A stretch of 64,000 nucleotides of DNA from Welwitschia mirabilis (GCA_051453625.1 JBOZIK010000001.1:142442968-142506967), one strand, 5' to 3'; shown: positions 21,701 to 34,570, counted from the first letter of the stretch. Numbers and translations: made by a program. Notes: generated from the letters alone by a model not told the origin.

Positions 21701-24700
21701 AAAAATTTCTTTAATATTTAAAATTTACATACCTAGGTTATATGTACTTAAGTTTTTTTGTAGTCAAATAAGCCTTCTTTGTTATTTTTCTTGATCAAGC
21801 TTTGTTCCCTCTGATATTTTAGCTATTCGCCAAATTTTACCATGTCCCTGCATGCTCATAAAATATGCCTATACAAATGTTACCTTAGTAGTTGTTTAGT
21901 TAATATCCTAAATAACCACTATATAAAAACAAAAAAGGGAAAATAAATGATAGTCATCCACTAAATCATCTAGATGATAGAAAGGATGATGATAATTTAT
22001 TATGCTATGAAAAATGAAAACAGAGTTAGGAAAAATAATAGGAAAAATTCTAATCCTAATCCATTTTCTACCTAGTCATCTGGATACTAGGAAAATGATA
22101 GAGAGTTATTACACTATAGAAATAAAAAACTTAAAATTAAAAATGCAAAATAAGAATATATGAAAAAATGATGAAAGAAAAACTATGGTGTATATAACAA
22201 AAATACATTACTACCACAAAAAATAATTTAAATCAAAATCTAAACTATTTATCTAGGTAACAAAAATACTCTAGATCATTGTGACATTTCTTAGTAATAA
22301 TGCCAAAATTTTATGATGATTATTTATGAATTATTATATCCTTAAGTAAATCCTATTAACTATAAATATTTGTACAACACACATCCTAGTATAGATGGGA
22401 ATTAAATAGAATCTCAGTTAGCTAGAATCTCATAATCCTTTAAAGCCACTAGGTTTGAAGTTAGAGAATTGATTTCAAATGAAATACTTTTTCATTTTTT
22501 TATTTATAAAAATAAAAATAAAAAATGATGTAGAAAATAATGTAAAGTAAACACACTAATGCAATGAAATGAAAATGAAAACTACTTTAAATAAAATATC
22601 TATCTAACTACCAAATATTTCTATCATAAAGATCAACCTTATATAACCTCAATTAATCAAAGAAATTATTACTAAGCTTAACCAATCTAAGATATCAGGT
22701 ATTTAGAGTAGAATATAGAAAACATAAAAGTATTATGCTATGAAATGCGAAATAAAATGGAATGTAAAGTCTAAACTAATAGTTTCAACATTAACAAAGT
22801 TTTCCCTCATAGTATATATCAACTATGAAGCTATCATGAAATTATAACCAACATAAAATATAAGGAAGATGCACATAATAAAACTAAAACAAACCTCAAT
22901 GAAGGATACATAGCTAAATGCTAAGAAGGACTTCTCTCTCTAATAATGGATGGACCTCTTACCCTTTGATCTTTTATCATGAGATTTTTAGGTATTAAAG
23001 AAGATGAAACTCAGAGCAAGGGAGAAGGAGGTATTTATTAGAACAAACATCATAAAAATAAAAAACTTAATAACTAAACAAATCTCTAGTGGTGCCAAGA
23101 AAGGGTACATGATAAATTGCTAAATTTAGATAAAGTTTAATGAATTTGTTATAAATAAGTATCATTTTGTCTATCACCTGGACAACATAGAGGACAATGC
23201 CACATCTATAATAACCAAAGATTAGCTTTTAGCTCAGCCTAGTTCTCATCCTTGTCAGCTTTTAGCATGCTATCATCCCTACTATCATTTGGATGATGGA
23301 GGATATAATGGACTCTTAAGCTCTTTATCCAAGTGAACTTAGCTTCATAGATCATTGACTCCTCCTTAAAATGTAAAGTATTAGATTTATTCAAAATACC
23401 TTTAAATGTGCTAGTAATTATGCATTTTTGTGATTATCTTCTTAGTATTAATAATTGTTGATTTCTACTTAAACCTATATAAATGTCCTACAAAAGTACT
23501 CAAAATACTCCAATATAATTTGACATCATAATACATTTACTACTTAAAAGTAGTTTATCCAATACATAAAGAAAACTCATTAAAACTTTTAAAAAAGGAA
23601 AATTAGGAAAAATTTAAGAAAATGATAAAGTCATAGGAAATATAATTTTGCTCTCATCCACAAGTCTAGGTGATCTGATAAAGTTATAATGCAATGAAAA
23701 CAAATAAAAAGAAGTCATAAGAGAGAGGTATAATCATAATGAAAGGGAATTAATCCCAAAAATCTGAGTGATTTATACAAATCACAATGTACGATAATTA
23801 AGAAAACCTCCCATCAAGCTATGAAAAACCTATATGCATGAAAATAAACAAAGGTATTTTCTTAAAAGGTTCTTAATGCGAGTGAACTAAATTTTAATGC
23901 AAGAGGCCTAATTCCATTATTAGCTTATAAAAATATATATTCGTTAATTCTAGAGTCTACTCTTGAATCTGGATATTGATCACATTCTTTCAAAGGGTAC
24001 TATTCTTATCTTATGAGGGATTAAAAGGACAAAATTCGAATCACCTTGGTGAGATATCTAAGTCATTAGTCAATTTTAGTTATCTTAGTTATATAGCCCT
24101 TTTAAGGGAGAATACCATGTAATGTCAATGATCTATTATACCTTAGACTCAATAAATTTTTACAATTGATTGCACTTATGACTCTCTATTGACTTAGTGA
24201 TGAAATGCAAGTAGACCCTACCAATGTGCCTCCGACTTTCATCTAATATACTCTTAATTACCAAGGTGTATGTGGGAATCTAGATTGTAAGGTGCCTATC
24301 ACATTTCTACTTAATAGAAACATAGCTCTTTGTATGATCTAAAATTCATAGTTAAAGTAGTTAAAGACTACATAGTAAGCTAAGAGGATGAAAAGACTAA
24401 CATGAATCTCCATCTACATAAGGCTATCCATGCTTGCCACCAACAAAGGCTTAGTACCAATGAAAAAAGTGATGTGTTTAAGGGTAAGGGGTAATTTTCA
24501 AATTTAAAAACTTAATTAAAAAATAAATTTTAAATATGATAAAAAGTAAATAAAAACATCAAAAGACACACATGAAGATAGGGATTGACTTGGTATAGTT
24601 AAGCTAAGTGGATCTTACTCAACATCTTAGATTTATCTTAGTTTATTCAAATCACAAAAGTAATCTAAGTGAGAGAAAAATTAAGTCAAGTGAATCTTGT

Positions 24701-25040
24701 TCTATAACCTGAGCTTGACTTAATGAAAAAAATGAGGTTAAGGACTTATAATGAATAAAAAAAGCCCAAAAACTTTGAAAATTGCAAAGAAATGCTTAAA
24801 AATACTAAGTTTGGGATTTATAAATGTGAAAAATGCTTAAACAACTCAAGAAAATGAGTGAAAAACTCAAAATATCTAAAAAAAGGTAAAAAATATCTAT
24901 ATGCATAAAATTGAGTTAATGACTGAGCAATAGCTTAGCTACATGCATGTACATACAAAAGAGCCAAGAGCTATCAATTAGCTAGCAATTCTACATGTGC
25001 ACAAAAATAGAAGATTTTGATAAACAAATTCAAAAATTTG
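21701..25040. other. Long non-coding AT-rich stretch
   Basis: No coding region, terminal repeat or RNA gene was recognised. A loosely conserved motif built on TCATC(C/T)A(C/G)...CATCTAGATGAT recurs near 21955, 22075 and 23645, each time followed within about 60 bp by a TATGCTATGAAAA or TATAATGCAATGAAAA-like string. At 24560-24730 short phrases of the GTCAAGTGAATCTT type recur. This looks like the spacer or LTR of an old retroelement, but I could not set limits. Confidence 0.3.
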
Positions 25041-25044
25041 ATTT

Positions 25045-25130
25045 TGGCTTTGAGAAGAATCGAACCTCCAACCTCTTTTTGAACAAAGATATTGCTTAAT
25101 GCTTATACCTCCTATTAAGTGGTAATTACA
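25045..25130 (-). repeat. tRNA-like (possible SINE) remnant
   Basis: The minus strand contains GGTTCGATTC (rc of 25057-25066), an exact match to the core of the RNA polymerase III box B. About 45 bases upstream lies a TAGGAGGTATAAGCATTAAGC segment, similar to the D-arm and box A region of a tRNA. No complete cloverleaf can be drawn. Such sequences also occur at the edges of plant transposons, so this is a candidate SINE relic only. Confidence 0.35.
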
Positions 25131-25199
25131 ATAGACAAATAGATTAATAAAAATAATGAACATACAAAAGTCAATGAGGATTTGTGATAGCAATTAGAC

Positions 25200-26810
25200 T
25201 ATAATAAGAAGGGCACCAAGAATCAGGTAGTCAATGTGGCTAAAGCTATAAATTAGGGTGTGATGTGCATAGTCATGTGAGCACATGGAGATCAGCATGG
25301 TGTAGGCATGATTATGACTAGAAAAAAAAGAAAGTGAGGCACGGAGACAAAGCATAAGAAAACATAAAAAAAGATCAGCATGCATTTATGGTCTACAGAG
25401 AAGAGATAAAAAAGTAGGCTAGACAAGATAATAGAAAACAATAGTATGTGAGTAGCAAATAAGAAATGATGCTTTTTAAAAGAGGTAGTAGAAGTGACTA
25501 AGATGGCTATAAAAACCATAGTTACAAACTCAAATAAATGGAAGTAGAAATATTACCTATTACACAAGTGGCTAGGAGTGATTAATAACTAGTTCCAAAG
25601 ATGAAATGGTTCATGTCTTCAATAGGAGTTTGAAACTCAATTATAGTTTTTAATACAACTACTATTCTCTTTATGCAGTAGCCCAAGTAAAGAAACATAT
25701 TAATCACTATTGAAGAAGATAAAACAACATTACCTTAGTTAACAATAGTGAGTTTTAAATCTTTAATTAAATCATTAAACATTAATGCATAAAAAGAGAT
25801 GAACACATCATATCTTTGGTAATAATCTATGAGAATTCCCTACAAATCTGTTGGGCTTAGAAGTGAAATCAGTGCGCTATATTTACCAAAGTGGAAGTGT
25901 AGCCAAAACTATAAGCACAATAGTAGAAACACACATTGATAATACAATAAGCTAGTAACATGGCAGTGAAAGTGATGTAGACATGGTGTACATGTGACAG
26001 GAGAAAACGATAAAAGATAGGAGTTTCACATAGAATGGAGTGGCATAGGTGCAATGCACAGAAAAGAACACAGCGAATTATGTGCACAGGGACTAGACAC
26101 TAATATTTGAATAAATAAAGTCCTCTATTTAGAAAGAGTAAGCAGCTAGCAAGGTGTTGCAAGCATCAGCAAGTGAAAATTAGTATATTATAGAGTAGGG
26201 CTGACACGTACAATTGAAAAAATAGAAGGGTAATGGGAGGCACGGCTCAACATGCATAAGTACATGGATCAAGTGGTAGCTACACACTAGTGAAATGTCA
26301 TGAGCATAGGTTAATAAATCTATTGTAGGAAGCATAAAGTAATAAGGAGCATTAAGCAATAACATTAAATAAGGTGGCCTGTACGAGCATAAATATAACG
26401 AAAAAGCAGATGGACACAGGCATTCTCATGGAAGAACAGATACTCTATAAAAGCTAATACGCAGAGGGATGGTAGTCAGTGTGATTATCAGGAGCAATAA
26501 AGCAGAAGGTAAATACAATACATAGGAATGACAGGATGGTGGCCTAAACTAGCTATGCACGGACTAGCACTGTCAGGTTGTGTTGGTGTCGTGTGAGGTA
26601 TAAAAAACCAGTGGATAGGTGTCAAGCATAATAAGGCCTACAGAAGGACAAGCTAGGAGAAAATTTACACAATAGTGGAGTTGGATGTCTCTTAAGTGCA
26701 GCAGTACATAAGAGCCACAGGAGACATAGCTAGTAGTAGATGTGATCCAATCAAGTGAGTAGGATGACAACACATAATCAATACATACGTGGTCCCCCAA
26801 GAAAAATTAA
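25200..26810. other. Compositionally distinct island without recognised gene
   Basis: This stretch is visibly richer in G and C than its neighbours, with many GCATGG, CACATAG and GGAG words. The minus strand therefore contains many short Cys, His and Tyr-rich open frames (for example 26087-25869 and 26800-26573). None has a recognisable motif or a plausible start context, and they overlap in two frames. I treat them as by-products of composition. Confidence 0.4.
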
Positions 26811-27242
26811 TGTAATACAAAACCTTTTAAAAAGGTAATATCATTTCAAACAACATTTTGAAAAAAAAAGGTTAGAAATATAATCTTTAGGCTCTTAAAA
26901 AAAGGGTAAAAATAACCATTTAAAAAAATAATAATTGGAGGCAAACTAAGAAGAAACTATGGATCTAATACACTTATTGAGAAATAAGAGTGCTAAGATC
27001 TAGATAAGATTTCTTAAAAAAATAAATTTTATTTTTCATCATCTATTTATTTCATGAAGTGCTTGCTTTATAAAGTAAGCATACCACTAGGGCTTTTACA
27101 TATCCCTAGGCATGAGATCATGATGTGTATAAGCCTTAGTAGTGGAACCTTACTCCACAATAAGATAAAGCCTTAATTCAACTTATTACATCCATAATGC
27201 ATTCTTTTTCTTATACACACAAAGACCTTACTGCAATTCTTT
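26811..27242. other. Region upstream of the Athila-like RT, no motif
   Basis: The gag and protease expected upstream of an Athila-like pol are not readable here. They may be decayed or deleted. The sequence is A-rich with no other signal. Confidence 0.3.
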
Positions 27243-27254
27243 CCCTAATAATTT

Positions 27255-28055
27255 AACCAAAAATTTATTTGGAGGATGATGCTAAACTAATTAGATAGCC
27301 TCTAAAAATACTAAATATAATTCTTAAGAAAGTTGTTAAAGATGAAACCATTAAACTTATGCATGGAGAATTATTTATACCATTTTTATTAGTAAGTGAA
27401 TTAGTGCCTTGGCTGTAGCAATAAAGAAACATGGAATGTAATGTGTGTATATAGATTTTTGAAAACTTAATGATGTAATTAAAAAGATCATTATCCATTG
27501 TACTTTCTTGATGAAGTTATTAATCACATATAATACCACTAATATTATGATTTGCTTGATGGTTATATGAGGTACAACCAAATTTGCACAGCTAGTGAAG
27601 ATCAGGCTAAAATGATATTTACCTCATTCTTTGGTACTTCTACTTTTAAGATAATTCCATTTAGTTTATGTAATGCACTAGGTATCTTTCAAAGAATTAC
27701 AACGGACATATTTCTAAATATTATTGAAGAATCCATTGAAATTTGTATGAATGATTTTTCTATCTTTGGAAATTCTTTTGATCAAACCATGAAAAGATTA
27801 CAATAGATCTTAAATCATTGTATTAAAAGTAGATTACACTTAAGTTGGTTGAAAATCCGTTTCTTAGTAAAAGAGGGTACTGTATTAGGCCATCATATCT
27901 CTAACAAAAGCATAAAGATGGACCCAATTAAAATTAACATCATCTACAATCTCCTCCCATTTGCAAATGTTAAACAAATAAGATATTTCGTTGGACATGC
28001 TATTATTTATTATAGATTCGTCAAAGACTATGTTAAAATTTACAAACTCCTTTAA
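27255..28055 (+). pseudogene. Athila-like reverse transcriptase remnant
   Basis: The first block (about 27262-27410) matches LEDDAKPVRQPQRRLNP..KEVVKKE. After DHYPL, an open stretch 27552-27806 includes LDGYMRYNQI (compare LDGYSGYNQI), KMIFTSFFGTSTFK, IPFSLCNA and then CMND at the catalytic FMDD site, so the first aspartate is Asn. Another open stretch, 27849-28055, carries FLVKEGTVLGHHIS and FVGHAIIYYRFVKD, matching VLGHxIS and FLGHAGFYRRFIKDF. Both pieces are the same family in order but separated by a stop, so the enzyme is dead. Confidence 0.84.
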
Positions 28056-28545
28056 TTATGAATTATAAAAGATGTTAAATTTAATTATAATGAGGGTTTT
28101 AAAATATCTTTTAATAAAACCAAACATAAAGTAGCATGTGAGCCTATTATAAAAGGGCCTAATTAGACTAATAATTTTGAATTAATGTGCAATAGAAAAA
28201 AAACATAGCCATGAGTGATATCTTTGAATAAAAGCACAAGAAGGAATACAAGGTTATAAGTTACATTACTAAAATTCTCTGTAGCACCCAACTTAATTAC
28301 ACAATCACAGAAAATAAATACTAGAAATTATCTTCTTCTTAAATGAATTTAAGCACTACCTTCTTAGATTTAACATCAACATTTTTACTAATCATACTAC
28401 TATTCATTATCTTATGACTAAGAAGTACTTAGTGCTATATTAATTAGATGGCTATTATTAGTGTGAGAATTTCATCTTACCATCCTTAAAAAGGTAGGAA
28501 AACATAATTGTGTAATCAATAATTTATCTTGAATTTCTTAAGAAA
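28056..28545 (+). pseudogene. Athila-like RNase H remnant
   Basis: After a KDVKFNYNEGF segment (compare K...F.F.E.C), FELMCN near 28180 matches PFELMCDAS. The LNYTITE segment (about 28290-28310) matches the NYTTTEKELLAVV block. An LRSTxCYINxMAII-like frame near 28420-28450 lies where L.RWxLLLQEFD is expected. Frames shift several times. Confidence 0.65.
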
Positions 28546-28779
28546 TAGACCTCTACATTTCTCACAAATTTTTCTATTGAAGATACCTTTCCTAACGAGT
28601 AATGGTTTTTCATAAATCACCTGTATTTCATGTCTTTCCAACATTTATCTCTATGGCATGTAGATACTATAAATTACTTAGTTACCATGGTAACCATCAA
28701 CATTAGACAATAAATCAATGTAAATAATTTCTCATAGAATAGCATATTATAAATGAAATGAACAATACTTGTATTATTG

Positions 28780-29740
28780 TTCTAAATATTAAATCATGTG
28801 CAAGTGTATTCCTAAGTAAGAACAATAAGACATCACAACCCTTTTTCATGATTACATTTGTGGTAGTCACTTTAGCAAGTGAAAAATAGCCATAAAAATT
28901 TTATATGCTAGATTATATTAACTAACTTACTTTTAGGATTCTTTTCACTTATCTAGAAGATGTGCTGTTTGTTAATATTTTAGAAGCCTATCTAAGTTCC
29001 AAGACATGCCTTTACAACCTATATGGAAATTTAAACCTTTGAATTATTAGAGTATTTACTTTATAATCCGCTTAAAACTATCGTTTTCTAGTAAAAATTA
29101 TATTCTAGTAGTTGTTGATTATGTAACCAAATAGGTTAAGGTCATTCTTACTATTGCTAATGATGTTATGTAATTTTCTCCATTCTAATATATTTCATAT
29201 GTTTGATTTTCCCAAGCTTCTGATAAGTGATTAAGATACTTATTTCATAAATAAGATCCTTAGGAAACTTCCTCTTTTAATAGGAATAGAGCATAAAGTC
29301 TCCAGCACATATCACCTTTAAACGAATGGTCAGCTAGAGCAATCTAATGGAGAAATTAAAAATATGATTTATAAACTAATATCTAAGAATAAGAAGTCAT
29401 GGTCTTTCAAACTTAATAATGTTCTTTGTGCTTATCATACATGTTTAAATAATTTTCTTGATTTCTCTCCCTATGAAATTATTATAGTAGAACTTGTATT
29501 CTTCTAGTTGATGTGTGATACAAACCTTATAAAACTATTCATTAACTTAATGTTATTGATCTTGATGAGAATCTTTAATATTAGCTATTACAATTTTAAT
29601 ACTTTGATGAAACATGCACCTATGCTATTCATGAATAATGCATTCATAAAGCCCAAGCTGAAGCTATCCATGATAAAAAGGATATTGCATAAGTATTTTA
29701 GACCGGATCAATTAGTATTATTATATAATAACTAAGTGCA
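28780..29740 (+). pseudogene. Athila-like integrase remnant
   Basis: Integrase joins the cDNA to host DNA. DYICGSHF-like coding near 28835-28865 matches the H..C.GHF zinc-finger start, and RRCAVC (about 28956-28975) supplies the two cysteines. YILVVVDYVTK (about 29098-29130) carries the first catalytic aspartate. The final catalytic glutamate lies in EQSNGEIKN (29337-29363), after an NGQL segment. LCAYHTC and SPYEI (about 29425-29480) match the WAYRTA and SPYxLV blocks. IHKAQAEAIHDKK (about 29640-29680) corresponds to the C-terminal coiled part. The D-D-E core is recognisable but stops are frequent. Confidence 0.75.
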
Positions 29741-29895
29741 CCTTATTTCTAGTAGCTTAACTTCTAATTAATTAGGTTATTATCTTGTAAATAAAGTTTA
29801 TCCTAATATTTTATTAAGATTTTTGAATTAAACTCTAACCAAAACTCAAGGTTAATGGAAAAAATATTTAAAACTTTATCATTCACTTAATGATT

Positions 29896-32231
29896 TTCAT
29901 GATACCATGAACATGATAGAAGTAATTGACTTACAACATTCTTTTAACTAAGAGAAGGATCTTACCTTCATCATCATCTAAATGATTTCTTATCTAGATT
30001 CCTTAATTGAGGAATTTCACTACTTAATTATCTTTTTATTTGATTTTATGCTAACTTTGATTTGAATTTTCATGTAAGTAATTTTACTTTATGCATTCTA
30101 AGTGTAAGATTGGATTTTATCCTATTTAAAAATATTCACATCTCTATGGATATTTTATTGAAATATAGATGTCTATGTTATCTTAGTAAAATATCCATTA
30201 TGTCAAATTAGATACTTATCTTTAGCTATGTACATTGTTGGTTTATTCCAAAGTTTAATCAATGGTTTAAAAGAAGAAACAAATCAAGAAATCAAATTCA
30301 ATTATAAAATTTCATACATTTTCACCACTCTTATTATTAATTTTATAATTAGTGCGATACTAAAAATTTTTAGTTTTGAAACACAGGTTTTGGGATAGAA
30401 GGACTTAACATATTATAAGCACACTAATGCAAATTTTCTTAAGAGGGGTGTTTATTAGTGTGATATGATAGCTATGAAAACTCAACTAGATGATTAGTTG
30501 GCCATGATCTAGCTTTATTGCATGGGTCCTTTCTCTCTTAGCAGTGGTTGAACTTCTCTCATCATGATGACTAATGTTTTTTAATACTTCATTGACCTAA
30601 TTTTTTATAATTTCAAAGCCATGGATTGATATTAAGTGATAAAGTCATATAGTATCATGTGATGTTACAACTAATTATCAAAGTAAATTATGGTTTTAAT
30701 ACTAGATTAATGATTCACAAGGTAATAATTAGATGTTATCATTGCCATTTCTCTTTATTAAATAATACTCTATGTCACTTAGCGTTAAACCATGCATCTA
30801 TAACATCAAGCGATTTTATGACATATAGCAATGGTCTTACTAGATTAGAACTTAGAGCATAGTAGTCAATATTATACATTTTTAATTTTTGTTTATTTCT
30901 ACTAGTCTTTTCATACTGTTTTTCATTAGTTATTTTAAAGTCATTTTTTTCCTCATTATTTATAGGTCTAACATCATTTTTATTAATAACTTATTATTTT
31001 TTGCACTCAACTCATACCCTTAATCTTTACTTAACTATAATATTGCTTGTACCATTGACTATCAATCTTCATTCATCTCATTTCCTATCTCGTCCCAAGG
31101 GTAACTCCTAGTTTACCTTGACTTTATATTTTTTTGTTGTGTTTTTCTTCTATAACACATACTTTGCACTTTACTTTAGTTGATTTATTTCCTTTGATGT
31201 ATATTTTAAAATTTTAAAAGGTGTCTCTTTCTCATATGCTACTACAAAATATTTATTTCTTAGTTATTCAAGCTATCCTTCTTTGTTATTTAAGAATCTA
31301 AGATATTATTATAGAAATGTCATTCTTTCTAACATCCAACTTCTTATCATCTTTAGCCTATATTATTGTATTTTTAGTAAGTAATACTACCTATTTACTT
31401 AATTCATATAGATAAAGTAGATGGATGATGATCCTTGTTCCTTTCTCTAGAGTGCTAATTCTTGCTTTATGTGACTCTTAGCTTCATCAATCTATAGTTT
31501 GCTACCCATCTCACATAATTTTCACTTAAATAGATTATATTTTTTAGCTAATTTTATAGATATGAGTTATGTTTTCATTTTCTCTCTTAATTTTACTTAT
31601 TTCTTATATTTTAGATTCTCTTGAGATGTTATTTTTATAATCTCATGTTATTTTTTCATTTTTTTTATTTTAGACCAAATGGTTTAAGATTTCACTAGAT
31701 TTCACTTATTATTTCATAAGATGTCAACAGTTTTAGCTCAAATTCCTTAGAAAGCTATTTTTTTAACAATATTTGACATTTTTTCATTATTTCACAATGA
31801 AATTAAGGAAACTTATAGTTAAAACAATGATCTTCACATTTTGGATCTTTCTTTTATCTTATAATTTTGATTTAAGATCTGAATTTTTCTTATAAGCACA
31901 CATCCGATAATTTTCATGTGTTTTTATAGTTTTTAATGAAATTACATAGTTTCTTTTTTCCTTTCTTATTTTCATTTAATTTAAGATGTATTACTTCATT
32001 TGTTTAGAGGTATAAGTGTATTTTTCTATAGAGATATATCTTTGACAAAACTTTGTAGCACATTTTAGAATCTAATAACATATGTTTGGGATGAAATTTA
32101 TGTTTTATTAGTGTATTACATTACCTGTATTATTTAGCATAACATGTATACAATCTTAAGCTACTAGACAACTTATAGCACATGGGTTATCCTTCCAAGA
32201 TGAATCTTATACACCTATAGTACATATAATA
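29896..32231. other. No gene recognised downstream of the Athila-like pol
   Basis: The stretch is T-rich on the plus strand. The only candidate signal is the purine run AAGAGGGG followed by TG near 30440-30449, as a possible polypurine tract and LTR start. Short open frames such as 30659-30862 show no motif. Confidence 0.3.
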
Positions 32232-32310
32232 TGAGAAAGGGGAAAGGAGAATAGAGGAGGAGATGGGAGGGGAGAGCTAGAGGAGGGAGGAAGTGATGGA
32301 GAGATGATTT
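32232..32310 (+). repeat. Purine-rich tract (about 75 bp)
   Basis: A nearly pure A/G stretch dominated by GGAGG and GAGAG words. It could form triplex or other unusual structure, or be the leader of the coding-like region that follows. Confidence 0.7.
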
Positions 32311-32339
32311 CCACAAAGTACATGTAGAGTTAGTGATCC

Positions 32340-33420
32340 ATATTACTATTAGGCTAGAGTGGAACTTTGATAATTTCATTTAGAGAATTAAGCCAGAGTT
32401 GGATAATTTCATTTTTAAAATCCACATTAAATACATCTTGGATGCTCATAAATATTAGTATGCTAGGAAGATGAAGGAATTCTATGATTTTATGTGATTG
32501 GATACGTGCCATGAAGTACAATATGAGGTTATAAAGGGTATTAAACTAATTGTGGATGATCATGATATACTAATCTTACTAGGTTACATCTATTAGGTTA
32601 GAGGTTTGGATGAAGAGGGAGTCTCTATAGGTAAGGCTGATAGACATGCCTATTTTGTTACATTAGATATACTACAATATGTAAAGAAAAACCCTTATGA
32701 TGTACTTATTACCTTCTTACCACTCTATTATAGAGTACTCCAACAGGTATTGATTTATAAAATTAGTCTTCCTTTTTATAATAATCACCTTAAGATATCT
32801 TAGCTTTAGATTCCAGCCATCATACACTAGGCAGACAAGATATTTGGAGGTATTTAATGAGAATGATTGAGATGAGATCTCTATATAATCTAGGATATCC
32901 ATGCCTTCTATTAGCTCTCTTTTAGACATATGGAATCCCAAAGCCATAAGAAATCTATACGTAAACACATTTAGTGATCATTCTGAGATGTTTTATAGAT
33001 ATAAGAATCTAGATTCCTAATGATATAGAGTAAACTTAGGCACAAAGAGTACCTTCTCATGCTAATGATATAGTAGTAAGTAGTATTAATTTGTAGTTGA
33101 TGATATCTTTTGGGAGGATTAGAGGGGTAATTAGGTAACAAGTTTACTTAAATAAATCTACATGTTATCTCTTTAAAGTAATAGATGAATAGGGTTGAGT
33201 AAAGGATGACTTTACTAGAGGAGAGAACTACAACCATTCAATAGAGAGTGATGTAAAAAGAGTAAAGTATCATAATGAACCTTACTAAGCTACTATAAAA
33301 TCATCCTTCTTATGATAATAGAGAACAATATCTAAGTGTGTGAGCTCCTCTTTCTTAATGAATGAGGACATGATCGAGGAGTGGGAGCCATGACCACCAC
33401 CACCATCACAATACTTATAT
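32340..33420 (+). pseudogene. Unrecognised coding-like region, plus strand
   Basis: The best piece is the open frame 32606-32803, reading GLDEEGVSIGKADRHAYFV near its start from about 32610, followed by a KKNPYDVLITFLPLYYRVL segment. Upstream, from about 32400, the same kind of frame reads KMKEFYDFM and IKLIVDDHDILILLGY with stops. Near 33390 a short run of ACC and CAC codons occurs. The residue mix is protein-like, and the element may be the extra ORF of an Athila-like retrotransposon. I do not recognise any family. Confidence 0.3.
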
Positions 33421-34259
33421 GTGAAGTCTAGGATTTTGCCACATCATAACTAAGCCTTGTGATGAATTTTTATATTTCATTACCACTTTTAAATCATCCA
33501 CTATCATACTGAAAGCATTCTTTAAATGATATATAGATATACATATACACATGAGATTTTGCGTTTGAGTTACTTTTGTGATTTTTACTTTCTTTAGAAT
33601 TTTGTTATTTTATTGTGACATCCTTAGAAAAAATTTAATGGGAAAATAATATAGGAAAAATCACTATCATTTAATGTTTTATTTTTTATTATTATTTAAA
33701 GATAATCTACAAGTAGTTTATGTATAAATAAAATTGCATTATGCTATAAAGGAATTAAAAATTTGAGGCTCTTTCAAAAACTAACATCAGGGACCATCAT
33801 TTACTAGATCATTTAGATGATCATACCAAAAGGAAGGACTCTCTAGCTATATAGTAGTTGCAAAAAGACTCTTCATTTAGGTTAACCTAATAACCTACAT
33901 GATAAAATGCTGGATTTTATTTGGCTGTCTAACTTGTGTTATTTACTTTTTTTATTTGTTTTAATACCTATTATCTACTTACTTTATTAGAGACTGATAA
34001 ATTCTCAATGGGGGGATTTTTTTAAGGCCAAACTAACCATATTTAACATTGTTATAAAGTATGTTTTAGGTCTATTTAGTGAGTTTTAGATGAAATTATA
34101 ACAAAAATTGATTTAATTTCATAGATAATTAAAAAAATAGTTTTTTATAAATTTTAAGCTTTTTTGAATGATTTTCTGAACATGATCTATTCATGAACTC
34201 ATTGGTGAATCTTTGATAGAAAAATGAGATGACGGTTTGATAGCATGATGATCTCTTGA
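33421..34259. other. No gene recognised
   Basis: Another copy of the loosely conserved motif ACTAGATCATTTAGATGATCA, palindromic at its core, occurs at about 33800. It is related to the copies at 21955-23645. Nothing else was recognised. Confidence 0.3.
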
Positions 34260-34570
34260 GCTAATACTTTTCCATCAAGCACTATAGTTCATAGTATCAT
34301 CAAGAATGTCTTGGAAATGTTGTTTATGCACTAGAGCTATAAACTTAATCAAATGATGAAATGGAAGCTATTTAAGGGTAAAACAGTGGATCTTAGAGTA
34401 CCATCCATTCCTAAGCTCCTTTGGAATAATGACCTTTTGACCAAATTTAAAGAGACTCATATGACATGATATTAGTTAGCTATAGATATAGATGATTAGA
34501 TACCTCATTTTCTATCTCATCCATAGGAAGACTATATGGACAATGATCTATAACCAATGAAGAATCATTT
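34260..34570 (+). pseudogene. Unrecognised coding-like stretch, plus strand
   Basis: A single frame from about 34307 reads KLFKGKTVDLRVPSIPKLLW, then NNDLLTKFKETHMT, and after stops IPHFLSHP and EDYMDNDL. The composition is clearly protein-like for such AT-rich DNA, but no family motif is visible. Retroelement origin is likely from the setting. Confidence 0.3.

Larger units (their letters stand above)
27243..29895 (+). mobile_element. Degenerate Ty3/gypsy element, Athila-like (pol part)
   Basis: The plus strand carries RT, RNase H and integrase remnants in the normal Ty3 order, with wording close to Athila elements: LEDDAK..RQP, PFSLCNA, NDFSIFGNSFD, VLGHHIS and a post-integrase segment ending in a K-x-W-K-K-Y-L-K pattern near 29850. 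No LTRs, primer site or target duplication were identified. A purine run AAGAGGGG followed by TGTTTATTAG near 30440-30455 could be the polypurine tract and the start of the 3' LTR. I could not find a matching 5' LTR. Confidence 0.78.

Noticed and set aside
25194-26800. Cluster of minus-strand Cys/His/Tyr-rich small proteins
   Set aside because: Frames overlap each other, lack motifs and promoters, and follow from base composition of the island.
30440-30900. 3' LTR of the Athila-like element starting after AAGAGGGG
   Set aside because: No second copy of the presumed LTR start was found upstream of the pol region, so the LTR cannot be supported.
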